64,000 nt of DNA from Enorma massiliensis phI (lineage in GTDB: Bacteria; Actinomycetota; Coriobacteriia; Coriobacteriales; Coriobacteriaceae): the NCBI RefSeq assembly GCF_000311845.1, contig NZ_HE978574.1, positions 939,612-1,003,611 of the forward strand. Direction: 5' to 3'. The translations under genes were made by a program, and so were the position numbers. Below are positions 45,618 through 54,851 of the stretch, in pieces. Below the pieces are notes generated by a model, which worked only from the letters and a program-made list of their open reading frames with translations, was not told where the DNA came from and searched no databases. The stretch's first letter is position 1. Each line of letters starts with the position of its first letter.

Positions 45618-45762
45618 CAAAACTCCCGCCAAAGGATCGAATTTTGGGGCGGGGTCGAAGTAGCCGCTATTAACTCGGTGTATCTACCTGCGGTTTTTAT
45701 GCCTCTTCGATTGGGAGTACTCGGCTGGTCCTTCAAAATTCGATCCTTTGGCGGGAGTTTTG
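45618..45762. repeat. 28-bp perfect inverted repeat with an 89-base centre
   Basis: Arms at 45618-45645 and 45735-45762 are exact reverse complements. Each arm itself has an AAAA...TTTT outer stem around a core ATCCTTTGGCGGGAG (family G), the same architecture as families A-E, so this is likely an inverted pair. The 569-base gap 45524-46092 holds nothing else beyond the ptsH leader. Confidence 0.8.
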
Positions 45763-46020
45763 TTCTGGAGGCTTTCCAGCGACCGAGGCGCTTGTGGCGT
45801 TGTCGTCGCCCTAGATCAAACTCGGGCAAGAAATGGCAGAAATAGGGGTGTATTAAATCGCTAATTCGGCAAAATCTTGTCCGGAATAAGCCGGATACGG
45901 CACCGCCGCAAAGGGGAAGCCGCTTCCTGCCGTCCCGCCGTCGGCTTCCGGTGCGTATCCGACTCCGCAACATCCCAAACCACTCATCCGTTTTTCCATA
46001 CCAACCGGCGCGGTATGGGG

Positions 46021-46070
46021 TACACTAGGGGAGTCGTTGATGTACCCCATGGCGGCGGGCCCGCCGTGGG
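46021..46070 (+). promoter_or_regulatory. ptsH promoter and leader hairpin
   Basis: TACACT (46021-46026) as -10 candidate, then an imperfect GC-rich hairpin (CCATGGCGGCGGG / CCCGCCGTGGG, about 46046-46070) shortly before the ribosome-binding site AAGGAG at 46081. Confidence 0.45.
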
Positions 46071-46092
46071 CATCCAGAAAAAGGAGACAAGT

Positions 46093-46356
46093 ATGGTTTC
46101 TGAGAAGGTTACCCTCGTCAACCCCCAGGGTCTTCACATGCGTCCCGCGGGCCTCTTCGCCTCTACCATGGGCAAGTTTGCCTGCGACGTGACCGTCGTC
46201 ACCCCCGAGAAGGAGGTCAACGGCAAGTCCCCGATGGCCCTCATGGCCGCTGGCATCCCCTGCGGCACCGAGGTTGAGATCCGCTGCGACGGCGCCGATG
46301 AGGCCGATGCTCTCACCACCGCCATCGAGCTCATCAAGAGCGGTCTTGGCGAGTAG
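46093..46356 (+). CDS. ptsH: Phosphocarrier protein HPr
   Basis: 87-residue PTS phosphocarrier. His15 in NPQGLHMRPAG accepts phosphate from enzyme I; Ser46 in NGKSPMALMAAG is the regulatory HPr-kinase site of Gram-positive HPr. Start ATG 46093 with AAGGAG at 46081. It passes phosphate to sugar-specific EII proteins, none of which are in the window. ptsI follows after 142 bases. Very high codon bias, as for an abundant protein. Confidence 0.95.
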   Translation: MVSEKVTLVNPQGLHMRPAGLFASTMGKFACDVTVVTPEKEVNGKSPMALMAAGIPCGTEVEIRCDGADEADALTTAIELIKSGLGE

Positions 46357-46498
46357 CCCAGTTGCCGTCCATCTCGTGTTGAACGGATCTCACAACAACT
46401 GAGTTCATATGGTGAGCGCAGGTGCCCTGTCGGTGCCTGCGCTTTCACATTTCCGCATGCCGCGCGGCCACGCCCGCGGCAATGGAGAGAGGATAAAA

Positions 46499-48202
46499 AT
46501 GTACGAGGGAGTTAACGCATCCGAGGGCATCGGTATCGGTACCGTCGTTGTCGCCGCCGAGCCCGACCTGTCTTTCGAGCCGCACGCGGTTGAGGACACC
46601 GCCGCCGAGAAGGCTCGCTACCAGGCCGCCCTCGATGCCTTCTGCGCCAAGACCCAGGCCCAGGCCGACCGCATGAAGATCACCGTGGGCGAGAACGAGG
46701 CCGAGATCATGAGCGGCCACATCATGCTCGCCCAGGATCCCGGCATGACCGACGGCATCACCACCGCCATCGACGGCGGCACCTGCGCTGAGCAGGCCCT
46801 CGTCGAGACGAGCACGATGTTCGAGAACATGTTCCTTTCCATGGACGACGAGATGTTCCGCCTTCGTGCCGCCGACATCGCCGACATCCGCACCGGCATC
46901 CTGGCCGAGCTCCTCGGCCGCGAGGTCGTCGACCTCTCCGTCCTTCCGGCCGGCAGCATCGTCGTTGTGCATGACCTCACCCCGTCCATGACGGCCACCA
47001 TCGACAAGGAGAACGTCGTCGGCGTCGTCACCGAGGTCGGCGGCCGCACCTCGCATTCCGCCATCATCTGCCGTGCGCTCGAGATCCCTGCGGTGCTCTC
47101 GGTCTCCAACGCCTGCGGCGCCCTCCACGGCGGCATGGTCGCCATTGTCGACGGCATCAACGGCCACGTGATCAGCGAGCCCGATGAGCAGCAGCTTGCC
47201 GACTACCAGGAGCGCGCCGCCGCCTTCGCGGCCGAGAAGGCCGCGCTCGAGGCCTTCCGCGGCAAGCCCACGGTCACGGCCGACGGCGAGAAGAAGGTGC
47301 TCGCCTGCAACATCGGCAACCCCGAGGACGCCAAGGGCGCCGTCGACCACGACGCCGAGGCGATTGGCCTCTTCCGCTCCGAGTTCCTGTTCATGGACGC
47401 CACGTCGCTTCCCACCGAGGACGAGCAGTTCGAGGCCTACCGCAAGGCCGCGGTCACGCTCAAGGGCGCTCCGGTCATCATCCGCACGCTCGATGTGGGC
47501 GGCGACAAGGAGATTCCGTACATGAATCTCCAGAAGGAAGATAACCCGTTCATGGGCTATCGCGCCGTGCGCTACTGCCTCGACAACCCCGATGAGTACA
47601 AGGTGCAGCTGCGCGCGCTTCTCCGCGCGAGCGCATTCGGCGACATCAAGATCATGGTGCCGCTCGTCACCTGTGTCGAGGAGATTCGCTCGGTCAAGGC
47701 GCTCGTCGAGGAGTGCAAGGAAGAGCTGCGCGCCGAGGGCTATAAGTTCAACGAGAACATCGAGGTCGGCATCATGATGGAGACGGCCGCTGCCGCCAAC
47801 ATCCCCGACCTGCTCGCCAAGGAGTCCGCGTTCTTCTCCATCGGCACGAACGACCTCACCGGTTACACCATGGCCTCCGACCGTGGCAACGACAAGGTCG
47901 CCTACCTCTACAGCTGGTACTACCCGGCGGTCCTGCGCGCCATCAAGAACATCATCCAGGCTGGCGTGAAGGAAGGCATCATGGTGGGCATGTGCGGCGA
48001 GGCTGCTGCCGATCCGCTGCTCACGCCGCTCCTCATCTCGTGGGGCATGGAGGAGTTCTCGGTTTCCGCGCCGAGCGTCCTGCGCACCCGCAAGGTCATC
48101 TCTCAGTGGACGAAGGCCGACGCCGACGCCCTCGAGGCGAAGGTCATGCAGCTCGAGACCGCCGAAGAGGTCAAGGCCGCGCTCACCGAGGCCGCGCGCT
48201 AG
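46499..48202 (+). CDS. ptsI: Phosphoenolpyruvate-protein phosphotransferase (PTS enzyme I)
   Basis: 567 residues, standard length. N-terminal MYEGVNASEGIGIGTVVV, HPr-binding helical domain, phospho-His in GGRTSHSAIICRALEIPAV, and the PEP-binding TIM barrel with LFRSEFLFMD, RTLDVGGDKEIPY, FMGYRAVRYCLD, MMETAAA and SIGTNDLTGY. The start at 46499 has GGAGAGAGG upstream; the open frame continues 30 codons earlier without resemblance. Takes phosphate from PEP to HPr. Confidence 0.96.
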   Translation: MYEGVNASEGIGIGTVVVAAEPDLSFEPHAVEDTAAEKARYQAALDAFCAKTQAQADRMKITVGENEAEIMSGHIMLAQDPGMTDGITTAIDGGTCAEQALVETSTMFENMFLSMDDEMFRLRAADIADIRTGILAELLGREVVDLSVLPAGSIVVVHDLTPSMTATIDKENVVGVVTEVGGRTSHSAIICRALEIPAVLSVSNACGALHGGMVAIVDGINGHVISEPDEQQLADYQERAAAFAAEKAALEAFRGKPTVTADGEKKVLACNIGNPEDAKGAVDHDAEAIGLFRSEFLFMDATSLPTEDEQFEAYRKAAVTLKGAPVIIRTLDVGGDKEIPYMNLQKEDNPFMGYRAVRYCLDNPDEYKVQLRALLRASAFGDIKIMVPLVTCVEEIRSVKALVEECKEELRAEGYKFNENIEVGIMMETAAAANIPDLLAKESAFFSIGTNDLTGYTMASDRGNDKVAYLYSWYYPAVLRAIKNIIQAGVKEGIMVGMCGEAAADPLLTPLLISWGMEEFSVSAPSVLRTRKVISQWTKADADALEAKVMQLETAEEVKAALTEAAR

Positions 48203-48298
48203 GCCTGTTGCCTGCTCGCATCCGGTCGCGCTCCTACCTACCACCGTGCACGGCTGCGTTAAGTCTCGGTAAGCATCCGGGTCGCGACGCTTGATTTT

Positions 48299-48333
48299 GC
48301 TGCATGGCGCGCCTAAGCTATGCGCCATGCAGC
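48299..48333 (+). promoter_or_regulatory. 12-bp perfect hairpin upstream of the fructokinase gene
   Basis: GCTGCATGGCGC (48299-48310), 11-base loop, GCGCCATGCAGC (48322-48333). No T run follows, so it looks like an operator or leader hairpin rather than a terminator. It lies 28 bases before the start codon. Confidence 0.55.
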
Positions 48334-48361
48334 ATTAGTATGAAAGGATGGTAGCTGTCTT

Positions 48362-49291
48362 ATGTTTTATACGCTGACTGCTAACCCTGCGGTCGACATG
48401 ACCGTTTCCTGCCCGCCGCTTGTTCCGAACGAGAACATCCGCTCCTTCTCGGCGAGCTATACCGCCAACGGCAAGGGCCTCGACGTGTCCTTCGCGCTCA
48501 AGAAGTTCGGCGTCGACTCCGTGGCGCTCGGCTTCTTCGCTGGCTTCACGGGCAAGTACGTGGTCGACGAGACCATGAACATGGGCTGCCTCTGCCGCCC
48601 CGTCTGGATTGATGGCGTGACCCGCATCAACTCCTACTTCAACGACGGTCAGTCCGAGCACGGCATCCTGAACCCTGGCCCCGCGATCACCCCGCAGAAC
48701 GAGCAGGAGCTCTTCCGCATCCTCGACTCCACTGGCGACCTCGACTGCCTGATCGTTTCCGGCTCGCTGCCCCCGAAGGCCTCCAAGGACTTCCTGGACA
48801 AGGTTGTGGCGCATGCTCAGGATCGCGGCGCCGACGTGGTGCTCGACCTTTCGAGCGACAAGCTTAAGACGCTCTGCTCCACGCACCCGCTGCTCATCAA
48901 GCCGAACCATCACGAGATGCGCGAGATCTTCGGCGTCCAGATCGATACCGACGACGACGCCCGTCGCGCCCTTGCGCTCGCCCACGAGGCCGGCGTGCAG
49001 AACGTCCTGCTCACCATGGGTAGCCGCGGCAGCGCCTACTTCTCGAACGGCGAGGACATCTGGTACGCCAAGCGCGAGTTCAACATCAAGCTCGTGTCTT
49101 CCGTCTGCGCCGGCGACTGCACCCTCGCGGCCTTCCTGCTCAAGTGGTACAAGGATCGCGACAACGTGGAGGAGGCGCTCAAGCTCGCCATGGCTACGGG
49201 CGCGAACGTTGCCGAGAGCGTCGGTTTGGGCGACTTCGGTCATGTGGACGAGTACAGCAAGCGCGTGACCGTCCGCAAGCTCCCGCGCTAG
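48362..49291 (+). CDS. fruK: PfkB-family 1-phosphofructokinase-type kinase
   Basis: 309 residues, ribokinase/PfkB fold. Phosphorylates a sugar phosphate, most likely fructose 1-phosphate to the 1,6-bisphosphate. Seen: MFYTLTANPAVDMTVSCPPL, NGKGLDVSFALKKFGV (substrate-binding Gly-Lys-Gly), SGSLPPKA, LIKPNHHEM and the catalytic CAGDCTLAAFLLKWY, where the usual Gly-Asp-Ser reads Gly-Asp-Cys but the Asp is kept. It follows ptsH-ptsI, so sugar import and kinase are linked. Tagatose-6-phosphate kinase is a possible alternative. Start has AAAGGA only at some distance. Confidence 0.85.
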   Translation: MFYTLTANPAVDMTVSCPPLVPNENIRSFSASYTANGKGLDVSFALKKFGVDSVALGFFAGFTGKYVVDETMNMGCLCRPVWIDGVTRINSYFNDGQSEHGILNPGPAITPQNEQELFRILDSTGDLDCLIVSGSLPPKASKDFLDKVVAHAQDRGADVVLDLSSDKLKTLCSTHPLLIKPNHHEMREIFGVQIDTDDDARRALALAHEAGVQNVLLTMGSRGSAYFSNGEDIWYAKREFNIKLVSSVCAGDCTLAAFLLKWYKDRDNVEEALKLAMATGANVAESVGLGDFGHVDEYSKRVTVRKLPR

Positions 49292-49338
49292 TGCCTGCTG
49301 ACGCGTCTTCGCGCGTTAACGCCTCGTTGAGGATATGC

Positions 49339-49374
49339 AAAGCCCCCGTGCTCAAGCTCGGGGGCTTTCTTTTG
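49339..49374 (+). terminator. Terminator after the fruK-type gene
   Basis: AAGCCCCCG / CGGGGGCTT hairpin, then TTTCTTTT. Confidence 0.85.
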
Positions 49375-49379
49375 GCGTG

Positions 49380-49560
49380 CCCGCCTGCGGTTTGCGCTGG
49401 CCTCGTGTGGGGCGCTCGGGAGCGTTCGCGATCGCTCAGGGGGCGGAGCGCTCGGGGGCGCTCGGGGGGGCGAGCCGGGGCGAACCGAGTGGGCCAGGGG
49501 CGAGCCGGCGGGCGTGTCGGCGACGAGCCGGGGCGAGCCAAGGCGGCCGCTTCGCACGGG
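49380..49560. repeat. GC-rich degenerate direct repeats
   Basis: Several imperfect copies of GCGCTCGGGGG (near 49410-49470) and of CGAGCCGGGGCGA (near 49471-49545). Low-complexity, noncoding, between the terminator and the cca promoter. Origin unknown. Confidence 0.6.
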
Positions 49561-49650
49561 ATCGGCCCCAGGGCACATGAAGCGCAAAACGATGAGCGCC
49601 CACTTCGCCACGGCACCGTATACTGTACCTGTCAACGTGAATGGGGTGTA

Positions 49651-51108
49651 ATGGACGAGTGCTTGCATATCGATACCGGCGCGGCGCCTAGCATTACCGT
49701 CGAGCAGCCCGCCCTGAACGGAACGCCTGCGCCCGCAACGGCGCTCGAGGTGCTTCGTGCTCTTGAGGAAGCGGGGCTCGAGGCGTGGATTGTGGGCGGT
49801 TGGGTTCGCGACGCGCTGCGAGGCGCTCCATGCCACGACGTGGACATTTGCTGTTCGGGAACTTGGCAGCAAAGCGAAGCCGCCCTCAAGGCGGAAGGCT
49901 TCAAGGTTGCTCGGTCGGGCATCAAATTCGGCGGCATCACGGCGGTGCGGGGTGAAGAGCGTATCGAGGTAACCTCGTATCGTTTCGACGGCTTTTACAC
50001 CGATGGGCGTCATCCCGAATCTGTTCGCCTCGCGCAGTGCGTTGAGGACGATCTTGCCCGCCGCGATTTCACGGTCAACGCGATGGCGTGGCATCCAACG
50101 CGCGGCCTGCTCGATGTATACGACGGTGCGGGAGACCTTCGCCGCCGTATGATTCGGGCGGTGGGGGAGCCGCGCCGGCGCTTCGAAGAGGACGCGCTTC
50201 GCATGCTCCGCGCCGTGCGGTTTGCCTGCCGGCTCGACTTCGTGGTCGAGCCCCAGACGGCGTCTGCACTCGCCTCGTGCGCGCCCCTCCTCGATGCGGT
50301 GGCACGCGAACGGGTGGGCTGGGAGCTCGATGGCATCCTTGCAACCGGCCGTGCGGGAGATGCTCTGCTCCGGTATCCCGACATCATGTGCGCGGCCATT
50401 CCCGAGCTGGGACCTTGCCGTGGCTTTGACCAGCATAGCCGCTATCATGCCTTCGATGTGTACGACCATATTGCCCGCGTGCTTACCGTGGCGGGCGAGC
50501 TCTCGCTCTCGAGCGTGGATGGCGCCGGCCCCGAGGCCGCCCCATCGCCTTCGCTCATGTGGGCGGCGCTCCTGCACGATATCGCCAAGCCGGCGTGTTT
50601 CACGCTCGACGACCGGGGGTGCGGCCACTTCTACGGGCACCCCGAGCGCGGGGCGGAGCAGGCGCGAGAGATCATGCACCGCCTTGCGTGTCCGAGCGAG
50701 GTGATGCGCGACGCATGCCTGCTCATTCGTTATCACGACCGGCCCATGAGCGCCGAGCGCAGCGACCTTTTACGCGTTATGGGGCTTTTCGCTGGTTCGG
50801 GTTTGGATACGCCGCGCCTCATGAACGAGCTCTTCGACATCAAGCGGGCCGACACGCTCGGAAAGGCTCCGTCGTGCTTCTACTACGTGAAGGATATCGA
50901 GCGCATGCGCGAGATGGTGCGCGAGCTGCTTGCCAACAACGAGGCGTACAGCGTGGGAACCTTGGCCCTCAGCGGGGCGGACCTCATTGCCGCCGGCGTG
51001 GCGCCCGGCCCCCGTATCGGCGCCCTGCTTAGGCGCGCGCTCGATGCAACGGTCGATGGCCTGGTGCCCAATAAGCGCGACGACCTGCTTGCTTATCTCG
51101 ATGTATAG
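49651..51108 (+). CDS. cca: CCA tRNA nucleotidyltransferase
   Basis: 485 residues. Adds or repairs the 3' CCA of tRNAs. Seen: nucleotidyltransferase motif IVGGWVRDALRGAPCHDVDICCSG with DxD, RRDFTVNAMAW, the poly(A)-polymerase/CCA head domain, and a C-terminal HD domain (LLHDIAKP, HPERGAEQ, IRYHDRP). Start ATG 49651 begins MDECLHID; the preceding open stretch is GC-rich repeat. All seen tRNA genes here already encode CCA, so repair is the probable main role. Confidence 0.92.
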   Translation: MDECLHIDTGAAPSITVEQPALNGTPAPATALEVLRALEEAGLEAWIVGGWVRDALRGAPCHDVDICCSGTWQQSEAALKAEGFKVARSGIKFGGITAVRGEERIEVTSYRFDGFYTDGRHPESVRLAQCVEDDLARRDFTVNAMAWHPTRGLLDVYDGAGDLRRRMIRAVGEPRRRFEEDALRMLRAVRFACRLDFVVEPQTASALASCAPLLDAVARERVGWELDGILATGRAGDALLRYPDIMCAAIPELGPCRGFDQHSRYHAFDVYDHIARVLTVAGELSLSSVDGAGPEAAPSPSLMWAALLHDIAKPACFTLDDRGCGHFYGHPERGAEQAREIMHRLACPSEVMRDACLLIRYHDRPMSAERSDLLRVMGLFAGSGLDTPRLMNELFDIKRADTLGKAPSCFYYVKDIERMREMVRELLANNEAYSVGTLALSGADLIAAGVAPGPRIGALLRRALDATVDGLVPNKRDDLLAYLDV

Positions 51109-51201
51109 GGTCTCGCAAACCCGTTTCGCTTCCGTTGTCGCCTGCGCGCATGTTGCTGGCGGCTGGGATGCCTTCAACAAATGTGGTAGGATGAGGCAAG
51201 A

Positions 51202-51229
51202 GTAACACGAATTGAACTATTCGTAACAC
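51202..51229 (+). promoter_or_regulatory. Candidate operator of the ABC importer operon
   Basis: Direct repeat GTAACAC at 51202-51208 and 51223-51229, 21 bases apart (two helical turns), with CGAA/TTCG inverted symmetry between. Lies 43 bases before the first gene. Confidence 0.35.
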
Positions 51230-51271
51230 TCGGTCTACGCGAACTACCCAGAGGTGCTGAGGAGCATGCTC

Positions 51272-52930
51272 ATGATAAACGAAGAGGCGCGCGGCAGCGG
51301 CATGCTGTCGCGTCGTGGATTTATAGCGGGTGCAGGTGCTGCGGGTGCCGCGACGTTGCTGAGCGGCTGCACGGCAGGCTCGGGCGAAGGCGGCTCCGCA
51401 CCTTCCGGGTCTGGTTCCGAAGGAGCTTCTAGCCAGGTGATCGTCGCCATGAACGCGGGAAGCGAGCCCGCGGCAGGGTTTGACCCGCTTGTGGCATGGG
51501 GGTGCGGCGAGCACGTGCACGAGCCGCTCATCCAGTCGACGCTCATCACCACGGACGAGAACCTCGAGTTCATTAACGACCTTGCGACGGGCTACAGCTG
51601 CTCTGACGATGGGCTGACCTGGACCTTCGAGCTTCGCGACGATGTCGCGTTCACCGACGGGGAGCCGCTCACCGCCTCCGACGTGGCGTTCACGGTGAAT
51701 TCCGCGATCCAAAGCGACACCTTCGAGGGCGACCTCTCCATGGTGGACGAGGCGGTTGCCGTGAACGATACGGTGGTGGAGTTCCATCTCAACAAGCCCT
51801 ACAACGCGCTCTTGTACACTCTCGCGGTGCTGGGCATCGTGCCGGAGCATGCCTACGGCGATGGATACGGTTCCGCTCCCATAGGGTCGGGCCGCTACAT
51901 GCTTGAGCGCTGGGATCGCGGGCAGCAGGCAATCTTCAGCGCCAACCCGGATTACTACGGCGAGCCGCCGCTCATGGAGCGCGTGGTCGTCGTGTTCATG
52001 GAGGAGGACGCAGCGCTTGCGGCGGTGCAGGCAGGCGAGGTTGACATCGCGTATACCTACGCGACGCACGCCCAGCAGAGCTTCGACGGCTATGAGCTTG
52101 TGAGCTATGCAACGGTCGACTCACGCGGCATCTCGCTGCCCACGCAGCCTGCCGGCGGCACGAAGTCCGAGGGCGGGACGAGCTACGCCATGGGTAACGA
52201 CGTAACCTCGGACCTTTCGATTCGCCGAGCGCTCACCTATGCTATCGACCGCGATGCGGTAATCGAGAACGTGCTTTCGGGCTATGGCAAGCCTGCCTAC
52301 AGCGTAAGCGACGATATGCCGTGGTCGAGCGACGACATGAAGGTCGAGCTCGACCGCGACCTGGCCGCGCGCCTGCTCGACGATGCCGGCTGGGCTATAG
52401 GCAGCGATGGCGTGCGCGTGAAGGACGGCGTGCGCGCTGCGTTCGACATCTGGTACTCCTCGGATGATTCGGCGCGCCAGGCGATCGCCAACGAGCTTTC
52501 CAACCAGTTTGCCCAGATTGGCATAGAGGCGAGCCCGCGCGGTGGCAGCTGGGACGAGATCTACAGCCACCAGTACGAGCAGCCGGTCCTCTGGGGGTGG
52601 GGTTCCAACTCGCCCATCGAGGTGTATGCGCTCAACTACTCTACGGGCTGGGGTAACTACGCGTGCTACGAGAACGCGGCGATCGACGCCCATCTCGACG
52701 AGGCGCTGGCGCAGCAGAGCATCGAGGATTCCTACGCGTACTGGCAGCTCGCGGCTTGGGACGGCGAAAACGGCTTCGCACCCAAGGGCGCTGCAACGTG
52801 GGCGTGGATCGCCAACGTCGACCATCTCTACTTCAAGCGCGAAGGGCTCGTCGTGGCAGACCAGAAGCCGCATCCCCACGGGCACGGATGGTCGCTCGTG
52901 AACAACGTGGACCGCTGGGAATGGTCGTGA
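51272..52930 (+). CDS. ABC importer substrate-binding lipoprotein (family 5, oligopeptide/nickel type)
   Basis: 552 residues. A Tat-like SRRGFIAGAGAAG signal leads to lipobox LLSGC, so it is a membrane-anchored lipoprotein. The mature part is an SBP_bac_5 protein (LIQSTLITTDENLEFINDLA, DGLTWTFELRDDVAFTDGEPLTASDV, SIRRALTYAIDRDAVI). Family members bind peptides, nickel or metallophores. Start ATG 51272 was chosen since GAGGAG lies 7 bases upstream; ATG 51266 is possible. First of five coupled genes. Confidence 0.9.
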   Translation: MINEEARGSGMLSRRGFIAGAGAAGAATLLSGCTAGSGEGGSAPSGSGSEGASSQVIVAMNAGSEPAAGFDPLVAWGCGEHVHEPLIQSTLITTDENLEFINDLATGYSCSDDGLTWTFELRDDVAFTDGEPLTASDVAFTVNSAIQSDTFEGDLSMVDEAVAVNDTVVEFHLNKPYNALLYTLAVLGIVPEHAYGDGYGSAPIGSGRYMLERWDRGQQAIFSANPDYYGEPPLMERVVVVFMEEDAALAAVQAGEVDIAYTYATHAQQSFDGYELVSYATVDSRGISLPTQPAGGTKSEGGTSYAMGNDVTSDLSIRRALTYAIDRDAVIENVLSGYGKPAYSVSDDMPWSSDDMKVELDRDLAARLLDDAGWAIGSDGVRVKDGVRAAFDIWYSSDDSARQAIANELSNQFAQIGIEASPRGGSWDEIYSHQYEQPVLWGWGSNSPIEVYALNYSTGWGNYACYENAAIDAHLDEALAQQSIEDSYAYWQLAAWDGENGFAPKGAATWAWIANVDHLYFKREGLVVADQKPHPHGHGWSLVNNVDRWEWS

Positions 52931-53913
52931 TGCGCTCGGTCGCTCGCGGCGTTGCGCGCTTCGCACTGCTCATGTTGGCGGTGAGCTTTCTGACCTTCCT
53001 CTTGGTGGGAAGTTCGCCCATCGATCCCGTGCAGGCCAATGTGGGACAGGCGGCATACGCATCGATGAGCCCGGACCGCAGGGAGCAGCTGGCGGAGCGG
53101 TGGGACGCCGACACGCCCGTCGTTGAGCGCTATCTCTCGTGGCTGGGCGACGCCGTGCAGGGGGATCTTGGCGAGAGCCTTCGCTTCAACGAGCCGGTTG
53201 TCGAGGTGGTGGGCGAGCGGTTCGCGAGCTCCGCGCTGCTTCTGGCGGCGTCGTGGGTCATCGCGGGCGCCGTTGGCCTTGTACTGGGGGTCGCATCCGG
53301 CGCGCTTCGGGACAGCTGGCTCGACCGGCTCGTGCGAGGGTATTGCTATGTGCTCTCGGCCACGCCGACGTTCTGGCTCGCGCTCATCGCGCTCATGGTG
53401 TTCGCCGTCTACCTCGGGTGGTTTCCCCTGGGCTTCTCGGTTCCCATCGGCTCTACGGGCGCGGTGCCGCTCACAACGCGTCTCTACCATATGGTGCTCC
53501 CCGCGCTGGTGCTCTCGCTTACGGGCATAGCCAACGTGGCGCTTCATACGCGCGAGAAGACCATTGACGTGCTGGGGAGCGATTATGTGCGGTTCGCGCG
53601 TTCACGCGGCGAGGGGCTTCGGTCCATCGTCTTTCGCCATGGCTTGCGAAACCTCGTGTTTCCGGCACTTACACTGCAGTTTTCCCAGGTGAGCGAGATC
53701 GTGGGAGGCTCCATCTTGGTGGAGCAAGTCTTTTCGTATCCCGGGCTCGGGCAGGCGGCTGTCACGGCGGGCCTTGGCGGAGACGCGCCGCTGCTCGTAG
53801 GCATCGCACTCGCCACGGCCGCGCTTGTCTTTCTTGGCAACGCGCTCGCAAACCTGCTGTACGGCGCGGTGGACCCGCGCTTGGGTTCGCGCGTGCGGGA
53901 GGAGGTGCGATGA
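52930..53913 (+). CDS. ABC importer permease (DppB/NikB-type)
   Basis: 327 residues, six membrane helices, with the periplasmic loop after the first helix and the EAA-type motif (RSRGEGLRSIVFRHGLRN) that docks the ATPase. The ATG at 52930 overlaps the stop of the binding-protein gene (TGATG), showing translational coupling. Partner of the next permease. Confidence 0.9.
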   Translation: MRSVARGVARFALLMLAVSFLTFLLVGSSPIDPVQANVGQAAYASMSPDRREQLAERWDADTPVVERYLSWLGDAVQGDLGESLRFNEPVVEVVGERFASSALLLAASWVIAGAVGLVLGVASGALRDSWLDRLVRGYCYVLSATPTFWLALIALMVFAVYLGWFPLGFSVPIGSTGAVPLTTRLYHMVLPALVLSLTGIANVALHTREKTIDVLGSDYVRFARSRGEGLRSIVFRHGLRNLVFPALTLQFSQVSEIVGGSILVEQVFSYPGLGQAAVTAGLGGDAPLLVGIALATAALVFLGNALANLLYGAVDPRLGSRVREEVR

Positions 53914-54851
53914 CGGTGCGAGAAGATGGCGAGGCACAGCTTTGCCGGCAGGTCGAGGCAGATGCCCCCGGCCTCGTTCAGGATCACGACCACCCGTCGC
54001 TCACCGTTTTCCACGAGCCTGCGGCGACGGGGGTGCTCAGCGGCAGGCGCGCCATGCTCGTCATGGCGGCAGGGGTTGCAATCGCGCTCTGCGCGGTCGT
54101 TATCGCGGGCATCATGCTTGCCGACGCCGCCTCGACGACGAATTTCGATACGCGCAACCTTGCTCCCTCGCTTGGCCACCCCTTCGGAACCGATTGGATG
54201 GGCCGCGACATGCTTGCGCGCACGCTTGCAGGGCTTTCGACCTCGGTTGTCGTGGGGCTCGTCGCCGCGACGGTCTCGTCCGTCATCGCGCTCGCGCTCG
54301 CTTCTGCCGCCGCGCTCGGTGGGTCCCGGGTCGACGCTGTGGTGAGCTGGCTCATCGACCTTACGATGGGCATCCCCCATATGGTGCTTCTCATCCTCAT
54401 CAGCTATGCGCTCGGCCGCGGGACGCTCGGGGTCATGGTTGGCATCTCCGTCACGCATTGGCCGAGCCTTGCCCGCGTGCTGCGCGCCGAGATCCTGCAG
54501 CTTCGTGAGCAGCCCTATATCTCCTGCTCGCGCGCGCTCGGCGTATCGCGCTTGCGCATCGCCTTTACGCACGTCATACCCCATGTGCTTCCGCAGTACC
54601 TGGTGGGGCTCGTGCTGCTCTTTCCCCATGCCGTGCTGCACGAGGCATCGATTACGTTCCTCGGATTCGGACTGTCGCCCGAGCAGCCCGCCATCGGCGT
54701 GATCTTGTCCGAAGCGATGGGTTATCTCACCTCGGGCGCCTGGTGGCTCGCAGTGTTTCCGGGTCTGGCCCTCCTCGCCGTGGTGCTCATGTTCGATCGC
54801 GCCGGCGCGCTGCTTCGGCGCATGGTGTCGCCCGAGGGGGTGCAGGGCTGA
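53910..54851 (+). CDS. ABC importer permease (DppC/NikC-type)
   Basis: 313 residues: a hydrophilic N-terminus, one helix (LVMAAGVAIALCAVVIAGIML), the GTDWMGRDMLARTLAG motif of this subfamily, then five helices with the ATPase-docking loop SRALGVSRLRIAFTHVIPH. Starts within the stop of the preceding gene (ATGA). Forms the heterodimeric channel. Confidence 0.9.
   Translation: MTVREDGEAQLCRQVEADAPGLVQDHDHPSLTVFHEPAATGVLSGRRAMLVMAAGVAIALCAVVIAGIMLADAASTTNFDTRNLAPSLGHPFGTDWMGRDMLARTLAGLSTSVVVGLVAATVSSVIALALASAAALGGSRVDAVVSWLIDLTMGIPHMVLLILISYALGRGTLGVMVGISVTHWPSLARVLRAEILQLREQPYISCSRALGVSRLRIAFTHVIPHVLPQYLVGLVLLFPHAVLHEASITFLGFGLSPEQPAIGVILSEAMGYLTSGAWWLAVFPGLALLAVVLMFDRAGALLRRMVSPEGVQG

Noticed and set aside
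46445..48328. Long minus-strand open frame opposite ptsI
   Set aside because: Antisense shadow of a codon-biased gene; the translation is low-complexity without motifs.
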